From the NCBI GenBank assembly GCA_951217055.1, contig OX578285.1, positions 50,284,024 to 50,348,023 on the forward strand: a DNA stretch of 64,000 bases. Reading direction: 5' to 3'. This DNA is from Gerris lacustris (taxonomy: Eukaryota > Arthropoda > Insecta > Hemiptera > Gerridae). This document shows positions 55,243 to 64,000 of this stretch, piece after piece (within the stretch, counting starts at the first letter, position 1; every line of letters starts with the position of its first letter). Both the position numbers and the translations under genes were made by a program. The notes beneath the pieces are model-generated. The model was not told the DNA's origin, made no database searches, and was given only the letters and a program-made list of their open reading frames with translations.

Positions 55243-55739
55243 ACGGAGACGGCCTGAGGGTGTAATTGGTATGTCTACACGGTGGAAAGGCCTGGGCCAT
55301 TGTTCTTCTCAGCTTGGAGAGTCAGGAGTGTAAATTAAATTTTAATGGGGAAACTGCACGGTATCCTTGCTGGGAAAAGCTCGTAACGATTTTATTCAAC
55401 CCCCGTAACAGACAAAAATAGACATATCGATACTTCGTTCGACTTTCGAATGCTATCGATAGCTCGATATATAAAAGTCGACTTCTGTCGGGCCGACCAT
55501 TTCGAGAGTCGAATCGATCCTATATTTTGACAGTTTATTATCATCATATGACACCTTTCGTTATCATTTATCATTATCCACCGAATAGGATTCACAATAA
55601 CACAAGTGTCGATCTTTTCTTTTTGAATGTAGTTTAATATTTTCCGACTTAAGGGACTCTATGATTTAAGTGCCATGTTTATGTAACTGTATTTTTGTCT
55701 TAAAAGACTTTTTGTTCTAATCTTCGAAATTTCGCCGTT
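55243..55739 (+). promoter_or_regulatory. TOLLIP promoter and 5' UTR region
   Basis: Two perfect TATCGATA elements (55425-55432 and 55454-55461) are followed by a TATA-box-like TATATAAAAG (55468-55477), placing a likely start site near 55500 and a 5' UTR of about 240 nt. TATCGATA is the DRE element bound by DREF/BEAF-type factors in Drosophila. Whether they act here is inference. The hAT insertion ends just upstream. Confidence 0.6.
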
Positions 55740-55790
55740 ATGTCGACTTCGGAATCCGACCCACCTGTTAGTGAGCAAAGAAGGCAAAAG
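55740..55790 (+). CDS. TOLLIP: TOLLIP coding exon 1
   Basis: ATG in a GTTATGTCG context encodes MSTSESDPPVSEQRRQK and ends AAAAG|GTAAAT in phase 0. The residues before the conserved LPxDFLRI segment are poorly conserved in the family, so identity rests on phase, spacing and promoter position. In human TOLLIP only eight or nine residues precede the matching point; here there are 17. Confidence 0.8.
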
Positions 55791-58700
55791 GTAAATAATC
55801 ATAAAAAAATGTCTTGTTTTTATTTCCTTAACGACCTACATTTTTAAAAATTATATTACCCATTTTTGAGTAATATGAAAAAATATGTTGTGAGATGTAC
55901 GTTATGTTGGGGTTTGCGCAAGAGTTTGTTCTCGGCACAAGTTATGTAACAACAAGAGTTATTGTACTTCAATCATCGGTCAATTTGCACATTCAAATAT
56001 CTAACTGGTAAAGGAAAATAAGGTTTTTGTTAAGCGATTTAACTACATCTTTGAAAGCGATCGTAGCAATATTCATATTGTATTATGTTTTGCTGTTGAC
56101 TGGTTTATGGTTCCACTAACGGTTTCATTGTAACATTTGTTATACTTAATTTCATTTATTTTTTATCAAAAGTTTCGTTGATTTTAAGTTTCTGAGAATT
56201 TTAATTGCAAATTACCAAGTTAAAAAGAAAATTTATTAAAATGTTTATAAGCTAAAACATTTTACAATTTTTCATAAACATTGTATTGACACGAAATTTC
56301 ACTAATTTTTTGTAAGGTTTTAGAAAGAACTAGAACTGGGCGAATCGTACTAAAAAAAAAAATCCTAGTGTACGAATACTTCGGTTATATATGAATATAA
56401 TTTGATAATGAAAGATTCTAAAACTGTAATATAAGTTAGTAAGTTGGTCATGCCTCCGGCTTTTTTTGTCGTTCCTGAATCTATGGTTTCAGCACCTTTA
56501 TTTATGTGGCACCATCAATAAGTAAAAATTAAAAATATGTTATCATTGTAGTTCGTGAGAACAAACAATATTTTGCTAAAAATGCGTTTTAGCTATTCTT
56601 GTCTGATTTGTACTCACTACTGATACATTACACTAGTATCTCCATTATTCATTCCTGTGCTTCATTTCTGATATTTTCTCAATTGCTAGCATTATTGTAG
56701 AATTTTGGTTTTATTCTTATAATATTGCACAAGATGATGTAAGGGGTAATATTAAGCCTTTTAATTATTATTATTATGGTTGTGCTTGGTAACATGGTGT
56801 GTAAGAGGGATGTTAGGAAAAGAGGTAGAATTAGAAAATCTACTTAGCAAAGGAGCATTGAAAGTGACGCTACTTACAGAAACCAAGAGCGTAGCAACAG
56901 GAAGGATTTATCTTATTATACTGAGGAGTCCCAGTAAACACACTTGTATGGCAATTACACTCTGTAAACACCTTATTAAAACTCTGTCAGATTATGGCAT
57001 ACATAAAAGAGAGCATCATGAAAATAACCACTATTGCTGCATATGGACATTACAAGCATTCAAATGTAGAGATGAGCTCCGAATTCTTCGTGACTCTTCA
57101 AAAAATGCTCATGGGGGACTAATGGTAGTAGATAGGAAGGGAGCTAGCGTGGCTGAGGGGCTGTGACTTTAGGTCATGGGTTCGATCCCCTGCCATTATG
57201 CTCTTATTTCCATCTGTCCTGCTTTGATGCTCTGATTTATATAGTTCACTAATGACCACACTATACTCGCTTTGGCGGTATAGTGGTATGATGTGTGAAG
57301 TGGCTGGAACTCTCCACCACAGGCAGTGGCGTAACTATTGGCCATTGCGTGCGGGCCCCTGGTGCCAGGGGGGGGGGGGGGAATACAATGTACGAATGTT
57401 GATGGGGCCTCCTTTAGAGCATAATAAAATCTAACTACCTTGGAATCATTTCTATACCATTGTCAGGGGGGCCCCATTCAGTTCTGAACGCTTTTTTTCC
57501 CCCCTCATCAATTTTCTTTGGTGAGGGGCTCCCAAAAAGTTCTTGTGGGGGGCCCAAAGCCCTAGCTACGCCACTGACCACAGGGTAAGTAAAATGGGTC
57601 CAATTAAGGGCCCGATTGCTTGAACAAGTGGTTCATCCTCACTGTCTAACTATTATATTATACAAACTAGCTATGGTTGTGATATTGACCAACATGGTGA
57701 ACCTATGCGGCCTAATAATGGCAAATTATTACAACTGTGTGAGCCTCAACAAAACCAAATGTCAATTATTAACTATATTATCTATTATGGGGGCTTGGGT
57801 GGCTCGGATGCTAGAGCGCTTGCTTTGTGATCAGTGGCGTAACTATGGGCTCGCAGTGCGGACGGGCCCCCAAAGCCAAAAAAACATGAAATCACTATCT
57901 TTGTACCAATGTCGATGGGGGCCCCTTTAGAGCATAATAAAATCTAATTTGGAATCAACGCAATGTTTTTTGTTTTTTTTGCTCACCAACTTTCTTTGGT
58001 GAGGGGCCCCCAAAAAGTTCTTGCAGGGGGCCCCCCAATGCCCTAGTTACGCCACTGTTTGTGATAAGTGATAAGGCAAGTTAGGCAGCCTCGAGCAGGG
58101 TCAGAAGATGGATGGGTGACCACTTCTGACCACAGCCTTGGGTTCGATTCCCGGACCGGGTCCCCCGCTCAATATCCACCCAGCATTGCTTAAACAAATG
58201 GGAAGCTCCTCGAAAGAGTGGTGCCACCAGGTTTTGACCTGGAAACCATGATGATGACACTCTTGGTTGTAATACAACCAGGAGGGGAGTCATGGTTAAC
58301 GACCATATCTTCACACTCGTGTAAAGATTTCGGTCTCTAACCCGGGTTTCTTCAATGGACCCACCTAAGTGGTCTATGTCTTCGGGCGTAAAAGCCCCTC
58401 GGAATATAATAAAAAAAATTAAAACTATATCAACGATAAAGTACTAAATTTTACTTAATAGTGTCTAAAGATGGAGGACTAGAGAGATTGATGTGAGGAC
58501 CCAAAATCGGCTCAGACCACCTTCTAGTTGTGTTGAGTCCTAGAGAAAGAAGATAAGAGAAATTAATTGAAAAATCATGAAAAGAAAAAAGGTGAGCGAA
58601 GAAAGGTGGCAGAGGAAAGGTGATCAGGAAGGCAAGCATAACATAGAAGGTGTATGGTCAACTTTTAGAAGTATCCTTGTGAAGGCAGCGGAACTGTCAC

Positions 58701-61700
58701 ATTGTACCTGGTGTCAGACGAGAGGATGAGGATTCTCTGTTGGGAGGAGAAAGCTGTTTGGCAGGAGAGGTTACCATTGAATAATCAATGAAGCCCTCTT
58801 TAAACTTACTCCAGGCCAACCTGCAACATTGTTGTCATCTCCTTATTCTGTAAAAGGATGTTGCAACTTAATATCATCATTAACCTGAAGCAAGAATCTT
58901 ATGTATACAAGGAACAAGTTCAAGGACTGGGTATTTCCGACGGTACCCTCTTTTCTTGTACAGATAGCACATCGCCAAGCATTTGTATTGTTAAAAAAAT
59001 ATAAGAGCTTTACTACTACCGGGTTTCTGTAATAAGGACATGGTAACGATAAAGGTAGATGGCATTCAGTTAGGTGGCTGAAGAAATATCATCTTTGAAT
59101 GATATTTACTCATGATAAGAAACCATATCATCTGCTCTCTTTACGTTTCCTATGACGTATGACTCACTCCATCCTCTCCATCAGAAGATTTTTATAAATT
59201 TGGTTTGTTACACTACAAGTAATCTGAAGGCACTTGCGGTAAACAACAAACTAAATGGTGAATAATATTTTAATCACAAAAGAACATATCAATAATTAGA
59301 ATACAAATATAAAACAAAGAAAAAGTAAGCAACTCGGTAAAATACAACGCATAACAAGTAACATGGCAAAATACAATGGCGGAACTAATGGCGTCAGGCG
59401 GGAAAAGTATGGCAGGAGGCGCCACACATTGGCGGGAAGATAGATGCAATTTAAACTACTACAAATATATTCTCTCCCATGACAGGATGTGATGCAAATG
59501 CCCATAATCTGGCTCCATATCGAGGGTGTAGTATCGACACCAATCCAAGAGGAAGAACTCTGTTAGAGTACATAATAAGTGCTGAGCTCTATATTCTTAA
59601 CCGTGGAGCAGTCCCAACCTACTTCACAGAAAGGTGGAAGGAGGTAATTGACATCTTACCCTGCACCAAGACATTATGTGTAGTGTAAAGAACTTGAAAG
59701 TGGACTAAGAAGATTCTTTATCCATCCACAGATGCATTCAGTTCTGCCTGGAGGAAGCAGTTCCTCAGGCAGTGTTCTATAGAAATCCTAGTTTTGCATG
59801 CTGGGATCAACTCAGAAGAATACTCAAAAACAAACAAGACACTTCTGGGAAGTGTCCAGATAGCTGGGAGTAAACAGAAAATTTACTTCAAATCTAACCA
59901 GAGTAATAAGAACAGCATACAAAGAAAGCTGTCCATTGAAGGCCAGGTCAGCTAAGTCTTCAGTTCCATGTAAAACACTCTCTTAACTTAGGTAAAAGAG
60001 CCTACTCCGTGATACTATGGGAGGCATATGAAGAGGCCTGCAGAACTTTCTAAAAGCAGTTAAAGAAGGCCAAGTGCAACTTGGCAACTTGATGAAGTTA
60101 CTGTTGCGAGATTGGAGAAGCGACACCGACAGCTAAATTTCATCATATCCTCTCTAAGTTCTTATTGGTTCTCCTTACTCATTTCTTATTGAAAGGAACA
60201 ATTTTTCAACCTCTGAAGAAGAGGCACATAATTATCTAATGAAATCTCACTTAGCAGATTGTGAATTCACAGATGGAAGTAATATAGGGTATCAGAATCG
60301 AGTGTCCCTATGGTGGAGGATAAAGAAATAGCTGATTCCATTATTAGTGAAAACAAAGTTAAATGTGCTTTAAATAGCTTTGCTTCTCTCAAGGGCTTGA
60401 TGAAATTAGGCCCTAGATGCTTCAAGAAGGCATGGACTTGATTTAGGGGTCCTAGTAAAGATCCTAAGGAACTTTTTAGTATGTAGAGTAATTCCTAGAA
60501 AATGGAGAGAAGTGAGAGTGGTTTTATTCCCAAAATGGGAAGCCAGGGTGACCCTAACCATGTCTTATCAGCCTATAAGTTTCACTTCCTTCTCACTGAA
60601 GAACTTTTGAGAGATTGGTAGATAGACATATTGGAGATTCAACCCCCTTAATATGTTCTAAGCAAACAGAAGTATGCATATCAGGCCGGTAAATTGTGTG
60701 AAGTTAAGAGAGGTTGCCCCCAAGGGGGAGTACTTTCCCCCTTACTTTGGTCCCTAGTTGCGGGTCTTATTAATTATTATCTGACTAAAGTAGTATTCTA
60801 CATTCTGGCTTTGGCCGATGATGTAGTGGTACTAATTAATGGAAAAAAGTTGCTACTGCCTTTGAACTTGCGCAGAGAGCTCTGGGCATGATAGAAAAAT
60901 TGTGCAAAAGAAACAACCTGGGTGTAAACCTAGGAAAAATTTTAGGGTGCCCTTTCACAAAGAAAAGGAAGTTAGACAGGGTTCAACCCTATATCTAGGA
61001 GAAAAGACTCTCGAACTGTCTAACACAGGTCCAAGAGCTGGTATCTATTGTTTAGATCCCTGATATGAGATAAGCATTAGTCTTGGAAAACATGCAATAG
61101 TTATTGACAAACTTGACCTTGAGTAACTATATGCGGGGGTAGCGAACCCCATAATTTATTAATGTACCAGCTGGATTCCTTTGCTTTATCATAGAATGTG
61201 TTGTGTATTTATTTTTATAAATTAGATTGGTTAATAAACTACCATTAAAATTTTTATGTTAAGCAAGATTATCGAGACGTTATCCCTTTTACTATGTATT
61301 TTTTATAATTAAATAATTAAACAGTTTGTAACACTATAACATAAGTTATCACTCTTAAAAAGCTTAAGTGTATGTTTGCAGAAGGAGAGGAACTCCTTTA
61401 TAAAGTAATTAGCTAAGCTTGGTACCCAAAGAAAATGCCTAAGGACTGGGAAACATGAAGGGAAGACCTAGGAAAATATGGTTGCAGGATGTAGTAGAGG
61501 ATAGGAGTATTGTGACCCGGTTGGCTGGCTGAAGAAATTAAGCCTTGGATTAAGAGGATTGATGAGGTCTTGTGAAGCAGATCAGAGTCCTCCATAGGCT
61601 GGCTGTAGGGCCACCGAGTAAGTATATTCAAGAATAATGGATACATGTAGATTCTTTCATGCCAGGAACAGTGGGTTCATCAGCAATTCAGAAGGCAAAG

Positions 61701-62335
61701 ATGACTGTCTTCAAAAATGTTTATATGCCCACACTAAAGTATGGTTACAAATTTTGGGCATTGACAAATAAGAACTTAAGCCATATGCATTTGAAAGAAA
61801 TGCGCTATCTAAGGAAACTAGCAGGCAAGAATAGTCTTCATAGGAGTGACCGGTCAGAATCTCAGCCTGCAACACTGACTCTCAACTGCAATGGTTCGGA
61901 CACATGAATAGGATGAACTATGAAAGACTTCTCCGAAATGCCATTGAAGCCAGGTGTGAGGGGAGAACGCCAAGAGGGAGAAAGAGAACAGCATAGATTC
62001 ACATCACATCCACCCTGGCTTAGAGCGGCATTTCCCTACAACATCTACTCACCTTGTACACTTACACTGACAGAATATGCTGGAAAACTTGGCTCTACCT
62101 ATAAAAAACTATTAGCTTAAGTATTCTTGTTTTTGATGTTTCTAATACATTTTGTCTGATTTTGTTTCAGGTATTAGTTGGCTCACTTCCTGGCGATTTT
62201 CTGAGAATCAATGTTTCGCCAAAGCAACAGCAGGAAGCTGCCGATTATGAAGCAGCCTTGGCCCTCTACTACCAATCACCATCCAATTCAGTTTCTCCTA
62301 GTTTAGTTGGCCGTCTCAACATCACAGTTGCTCAA
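55740..62335 (+). CDS. TOLLIP: Toll-interacting protein (TOLLIP), 5' part: exons 1 and 2
   Basis: TOLLIP is an adaptor of Toll/IL-1 receptor signalling and of endosomal ubiquitin-cargo sorting, made of an N-terminal Tom1-binding region, a C2 domain and a C-terminal CUE domain. Two exons are seen: 55740-55790 and 62171-62335. They join in phase 0 to give 72 residues: MSTSESDPPVSEQRRQK, then VLVGSLPGDFLRINVSP and on to VGRLNITVAQ. Human TOLLIP has VYIGELPQDFLRITP and VGRLNITVVQ at the matching places. The second exon ends where the C2 domain begins, so the remaining exons must lie beyond 64000. The intervening 6.4-kb intron is filled with retrotransposon relics and SINE/hAT insertions. Confidence 0.9.
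56770..57120 (+). pseudogene. LINE endonuclease N-terminal relic in TOLLIP intron 1
   Basis: Encodes VTWCVRGMLGKEVELENLLS then a segment ending LLTETK, matching the opening of a LINE apurinic-type endonuclease (..TWNVRG..LLTETK..). Shortly after, the frame shifts, with GVPVNT in another frame and DYGIHKREH resuming. A probable later piece of the same domain, PKIGSDHLLVVLSPR, lies at 58509-58553, separated by SINE and hAT insertions. It has no activity as it stands. Confidence 0.65.
57150..57323 (+). mobile_element. tRNA-like SINE fragments
   Basis: AGCGTGGCTGAGGGGCTGTG with GGGTTCGATCCCC (57178-57190) looks like tRNA A- and B-box sequence. A second head, TTTGGCGGTATAGTGGTATG, follows near 57280 and is interrupted at 57324 by a hAT MITE, resuming at AGGGTAAGTAAAATGGGTCC. 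Confidence 0.5.
57324..57576. mobile_element. hAT-type MITE with exact 8-bp TSD (copy 1)
   Basis: The ends CAGTGGCGTAACTATTGGCC and the complement of ..CCCTAGCTACGCCACTG are flanked by ACCACAGG at 57316-57323 and 57577-57584. The 253-bp interior shares TAGAGCATAATAAAATCTAA and GGGGCCCC-rich ends with copy 2. It is inserted in tRNA-like SINE sequence. Confidence 0.92.
57788..58412 (+). mobile_element. tRNA-derived SINE, split by a hAT MITE
   Basis: The head GGGGGCTTGGGTGGCTCGGA with TGCTAGAGCGCTTGC resembles a tRNA A-box region. After the inserted MITE (57832-58057) the SINE continues with GGATGGGTGACCACTTCTGA, the B-box GGGTTCGATTCCCGG (58139-58153) and a body ending in an A-rich tail near 58400. 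It has no coding capacity. Confidence 0.7.
57832..58057. mobile_element. hAT-type MITE with exact 8-bp TSD (copy 2)
   Basis: The ends CAGTGGCGTAACTATGGGCT and the complement of ..CCCTAGTTACGCCACTG are flanked by TTTGTGAT at 57824-57831 and 58058-58065. It is 226 bp long, the same family as 57324-57576, and lies within the SINE head. Confidence 0.92.
58441..59470 (+). pseudogene. Degraded LINE sequence and spacer
   Basis: The SDH-containing endonuclease remnant (PKIGSDHLLVVLSPR, 58509-58553) begins this block. Nearby frames retain only Lys/Arg-rich linker-like sequence with many breaks. From about 59190 to 59470 there is a GGCGG-containing segment of unknown origin. Confidence 0.4.
59479..60891 (+). 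pseudogene. Broken R1/Jockey-like non-LTR retrotransposon (endonuclease and RT remnants)
   Basis: The endonuclease remnant reads GCDANAHNLAPYRGCSIDTN then PRGRTLLEYI, LYILNRGAVPTYFT and EVIDI, a pattern typical of R1/Jockey-clade endonucleases (DANAHH..NPRG..LLEYL..ILN.G..PTF). Frames are then broken until 60694-60891, which encodes RGCPQGGVLSPLLWSLVAGL and LADDVVVLINGK, the RT motifs around the catalytic DD. The element has multiple stops and frameshifts and is in the same orientation as TOLLIP. Confidence 0.8.
61400..62110 (+). pseudogene. 3' end of another LINE reverse-transcriptase ORF
   Basis: Frames encode GRPRKIWLQDVVEDRS (near 61460), then KMTVFKNVYMPTLKYGYKFW and EMRYLRKLAGK, then after a frameshift LQWFGHMNRMNYERLLRNAI and GRTPRGRKR. 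These are the post-RT C-terminal motifs found in several insect LINE clades (YxPTLxYGxExW, EMRxLRK, WFGHxxRM). It lies directly before TOLLIP exon 2. Confidence 0.75.
62171..62335 (+). CDS. TOLLIP: TOLLIP coding exon 2
   Basis: The acceptor is TTTTGTTTCAG|GTATTAG and the donor is GCTCAA|GTTAGT. The 165 nt encode 55 residues starting VLVGSLPGDFLRINVSPKQQ and ending VGRLNITVAQ. The LPxDFLRI core, the Gln-rich linker and the first C2 strand (GRLNITV) identify TOLLIP. The donor GTTAGT is slightly weak but in frame. Confidence 0.93.
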
Positions 62336-64000
62336 GTTAGTATCTCAAAAAATAATTTTTCCATTATTCGTATTACTTTCTCTCTTGTGAAATCTTATTT
62401 AATTTGGCTTGTAGTAGATATTTCCTGACACCCTCAAGAAATAAATGGTTTTAATAAAATATTTTTAAAAAATCTCTTTTTTCCGTGGTAGGCCGTGAAA
62501 TAGTAACTTTAGAGCCTAAAAAACATTGCTAAAATCCATTTTTTCATTACGTGGACTTGAAAAATCTTTTCATTACTCCTAGCTGAAAAGAAAAAAAAAT
62601 TTCTTTCGTGCTGGTAGTTATCAAAACTTCCGTTTTAGCACTGCAATCTTTGCAGAAATGCTTCTTAGTACGATTAAAATCCGCTAGATGTCAATGCGTT
62701 TTATTTATCTTTTGTTATAGGGTAACCTCTTTTTAAGGTCTCTTTTTTTAAAATCTTAAGTATGTTTTAATAATTGTTATTATTGTATTGATTATTGATT
62801 AATATTTAATGTTTTTTCATTGTCTGCTACCTCGGAAAAAAATAGCATATGCTACATGACAGTGAAGTGTTTTTTCTTTACCGCGGCAATTACATTTACT
62901 GTTGAGCGAAGAGAGACAGTAAATGTAATTGCCGCGGTAAAGAAAAAACTCACTTCACAGCCTAGTAACATAATATACTAGGGTGTACTAAATGACGACT
63001 ATGTGAAAAGTAGAAAAAAATTCAAATACACATACAAAGAAAGTTTTTTGTTTTAGTAAAATATTTTTTTATTAAATGAATCTTTCAAATTACAGGTAGT
63101 ATAACTATTTGACTACACCTTTTCAAATAGCTATGAGCATTATGACTTATTTTATAATTTACATATTAAATAACATGGTCATGGACACTCTTCCGGGGCC
63201 CACTCTTACACGTCCGTTTTTAGGGCTAAAAAAACAAACAAAAAACTATTTTTCCCCTTTTCGCGAGACCTACAAAAAAGGTCCGTTGCGTCGGACCGCT
63301 GCGGTCGACCGTATTCGAGTTATGAGGAAAAAACGATTTTTCGGGAAAATTTTTTTTTTCGAAAAATCGCCGCGCGGCAACCGCGCACGCGGAATTTTTG
63401 TCACCCTAATAACTTTTAGGGGGGTGCCCGACAAACGGGAAAATACCACCCGCGGATTTTCCCGGGTACAGGTAATACAGTGAAAAATACTTCATTTTGG
63501 CTCGTGTCCGGACAGTTTGGATGGGAGTTGTCAAGTGAGTGGAAATGAAAGACATGAGACAACGAAGGCAAGAACATATGGTGGGGATTTTTTAAGGGAT
63601 CTACATGAAGAAAAAATAAAGTAGTAAAATAATAAATTCAGAGTCCTGTTCAATGTCCAAAACTTAAAAATATAAAAAACATGACTATAGGTTTGACGTG
63701 CGGTTATAAAAATGTTTAAAAATTAATTTCTTCGTTTGTTTATATTGGAGATAATATTAGTATATATGTTACTTAGTTTATTAGTGTCTTGTTTTGTGTT
63801 GATATTGTTCCTGTTTGATTTTATGTACAACATTTCAAGAGTAAGACGTTTATTGTAGTGTATCTCAGTGTGTAAAATATTATATTTATCTATGTCTAAT
63901 GTGTGTTTGGTGTTGTGAGCGTGTTTTGATATATTAAATGTTGGTGAAATCTATTGTTGAACAGTTGTGACGTTTCTCCAATTTACGTAGCAGGGCATTG
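62336..64000 (+). other. TOLLIP intron 2 (5' part)
   Basis: No further TOLLIP exon is visible to the window end. The stretch holds the 95-bp hairpin and, at about 63190-63480, a CG-rich block (GTCGGACCGCTGCGGTCGAC, ATCGCCGCGCGGCAACCGCG) that differs sharply from the AT-rich flanks and looks like part of an unclassified repeat. The open frame 63109-63483 crosses it and has no known domain. Confidence 0.55.
62863..62957. repeat. Near-perfect 95-bp hairpin
   Basis: The arms TTTCTTTACCGCGGCAATTA with CATTTACTGT, and their exact complement, are separated by a 13-nt loop (TGAGCGAAGAGAG). The stem is about 38-40 bp with one small bulge near the base. It lies in the TOLLIP intron after exon 2. Confidence 0.9.

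Noticed and set aside
59296..59505. Cys/Leu-rich minus-strand frame
   Set aside because: It is a shadow of repeat sequence opposite the R1/Jockey-like endonuclease remnant.

Overview
The window is an AT-rich, intron- and transposon-laden stretch of animal nuclear DNA. Splice signals are canonical (GT..AG with pyrimidine tracts), and coding exons are short islands in non-coding sequence. The two recognisable host genes read as animal thymine-DNA glycosylase and TOLLIP. Protein style and transposon content suggest an insect, possibly a hemipteroid; that placement is inference.

Layout. 1-2.1 kb: possible last exon of an unidentified plus-strand gene (about 407-574). 2.1-10.8 kb: a dense set of DNA transposons: a palindromic foldback with a nested MITE, a Tigger-type MITE, a TIR element inserted in an older repeat, two back-to-back long palindromes, and a Tigger-like element carrying a CENP-B-type helix-turn-helix fragment. 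15.0-42.6 kb, minus strand: a complete TDG-type thymine-DNA glycosylase gene. I reconstruct seven coding exons whose phases all agree (2553 nt, 850 codons plus stop), with an approximately 20-kb first intron holding a palindromic mariner, a LINE with ORF1 and endonuclease but no reverse transcriptase, another Tigger MITE, tandem arrays and foldbacks. Intron 6 holds a frame-preserving 33-nt microexon candidate. Intron 4 is largely a tandem array whose unit is a copy of the exon-4 splice donor.

42.6-55.7 kb: the divergent intergenic region, filled with foldbacks, a SINE-like element and a 4.24-kb hAT-type insertion with exact 8-bp target duplications, which itself carries a second hAT-type insertion with its own exact 8-bp duplications. 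55.4-62.3 kb, plus strand: promoter (two TATCGATA elements and a TATA box) and the first two coding exons of TOLLIP. Its first intron holds broken non-LTR retrotransposons and two hAT MITEs, each inserted in tRNA-like SINE sequence with exact 8-bp duplications. The rest of TOLLIP (C2 and CUE domains) lies beyond the window.

The two host genes are transcribed divergently and act in unrelated processes: DNA base-excision repair with likely epigenetic roles, and ubiquitin/endosome-linked Toll/IL-1 signalling. I found no operon, CRISPR array, phage or bacterial feature. The most unusual observations are the splice-donor satellite in TDG, the TDG microexon, the layered hAT insertions next to the TOLLIP promoter, and the palindromes, one of which carries inverted mariner transposase fragments.
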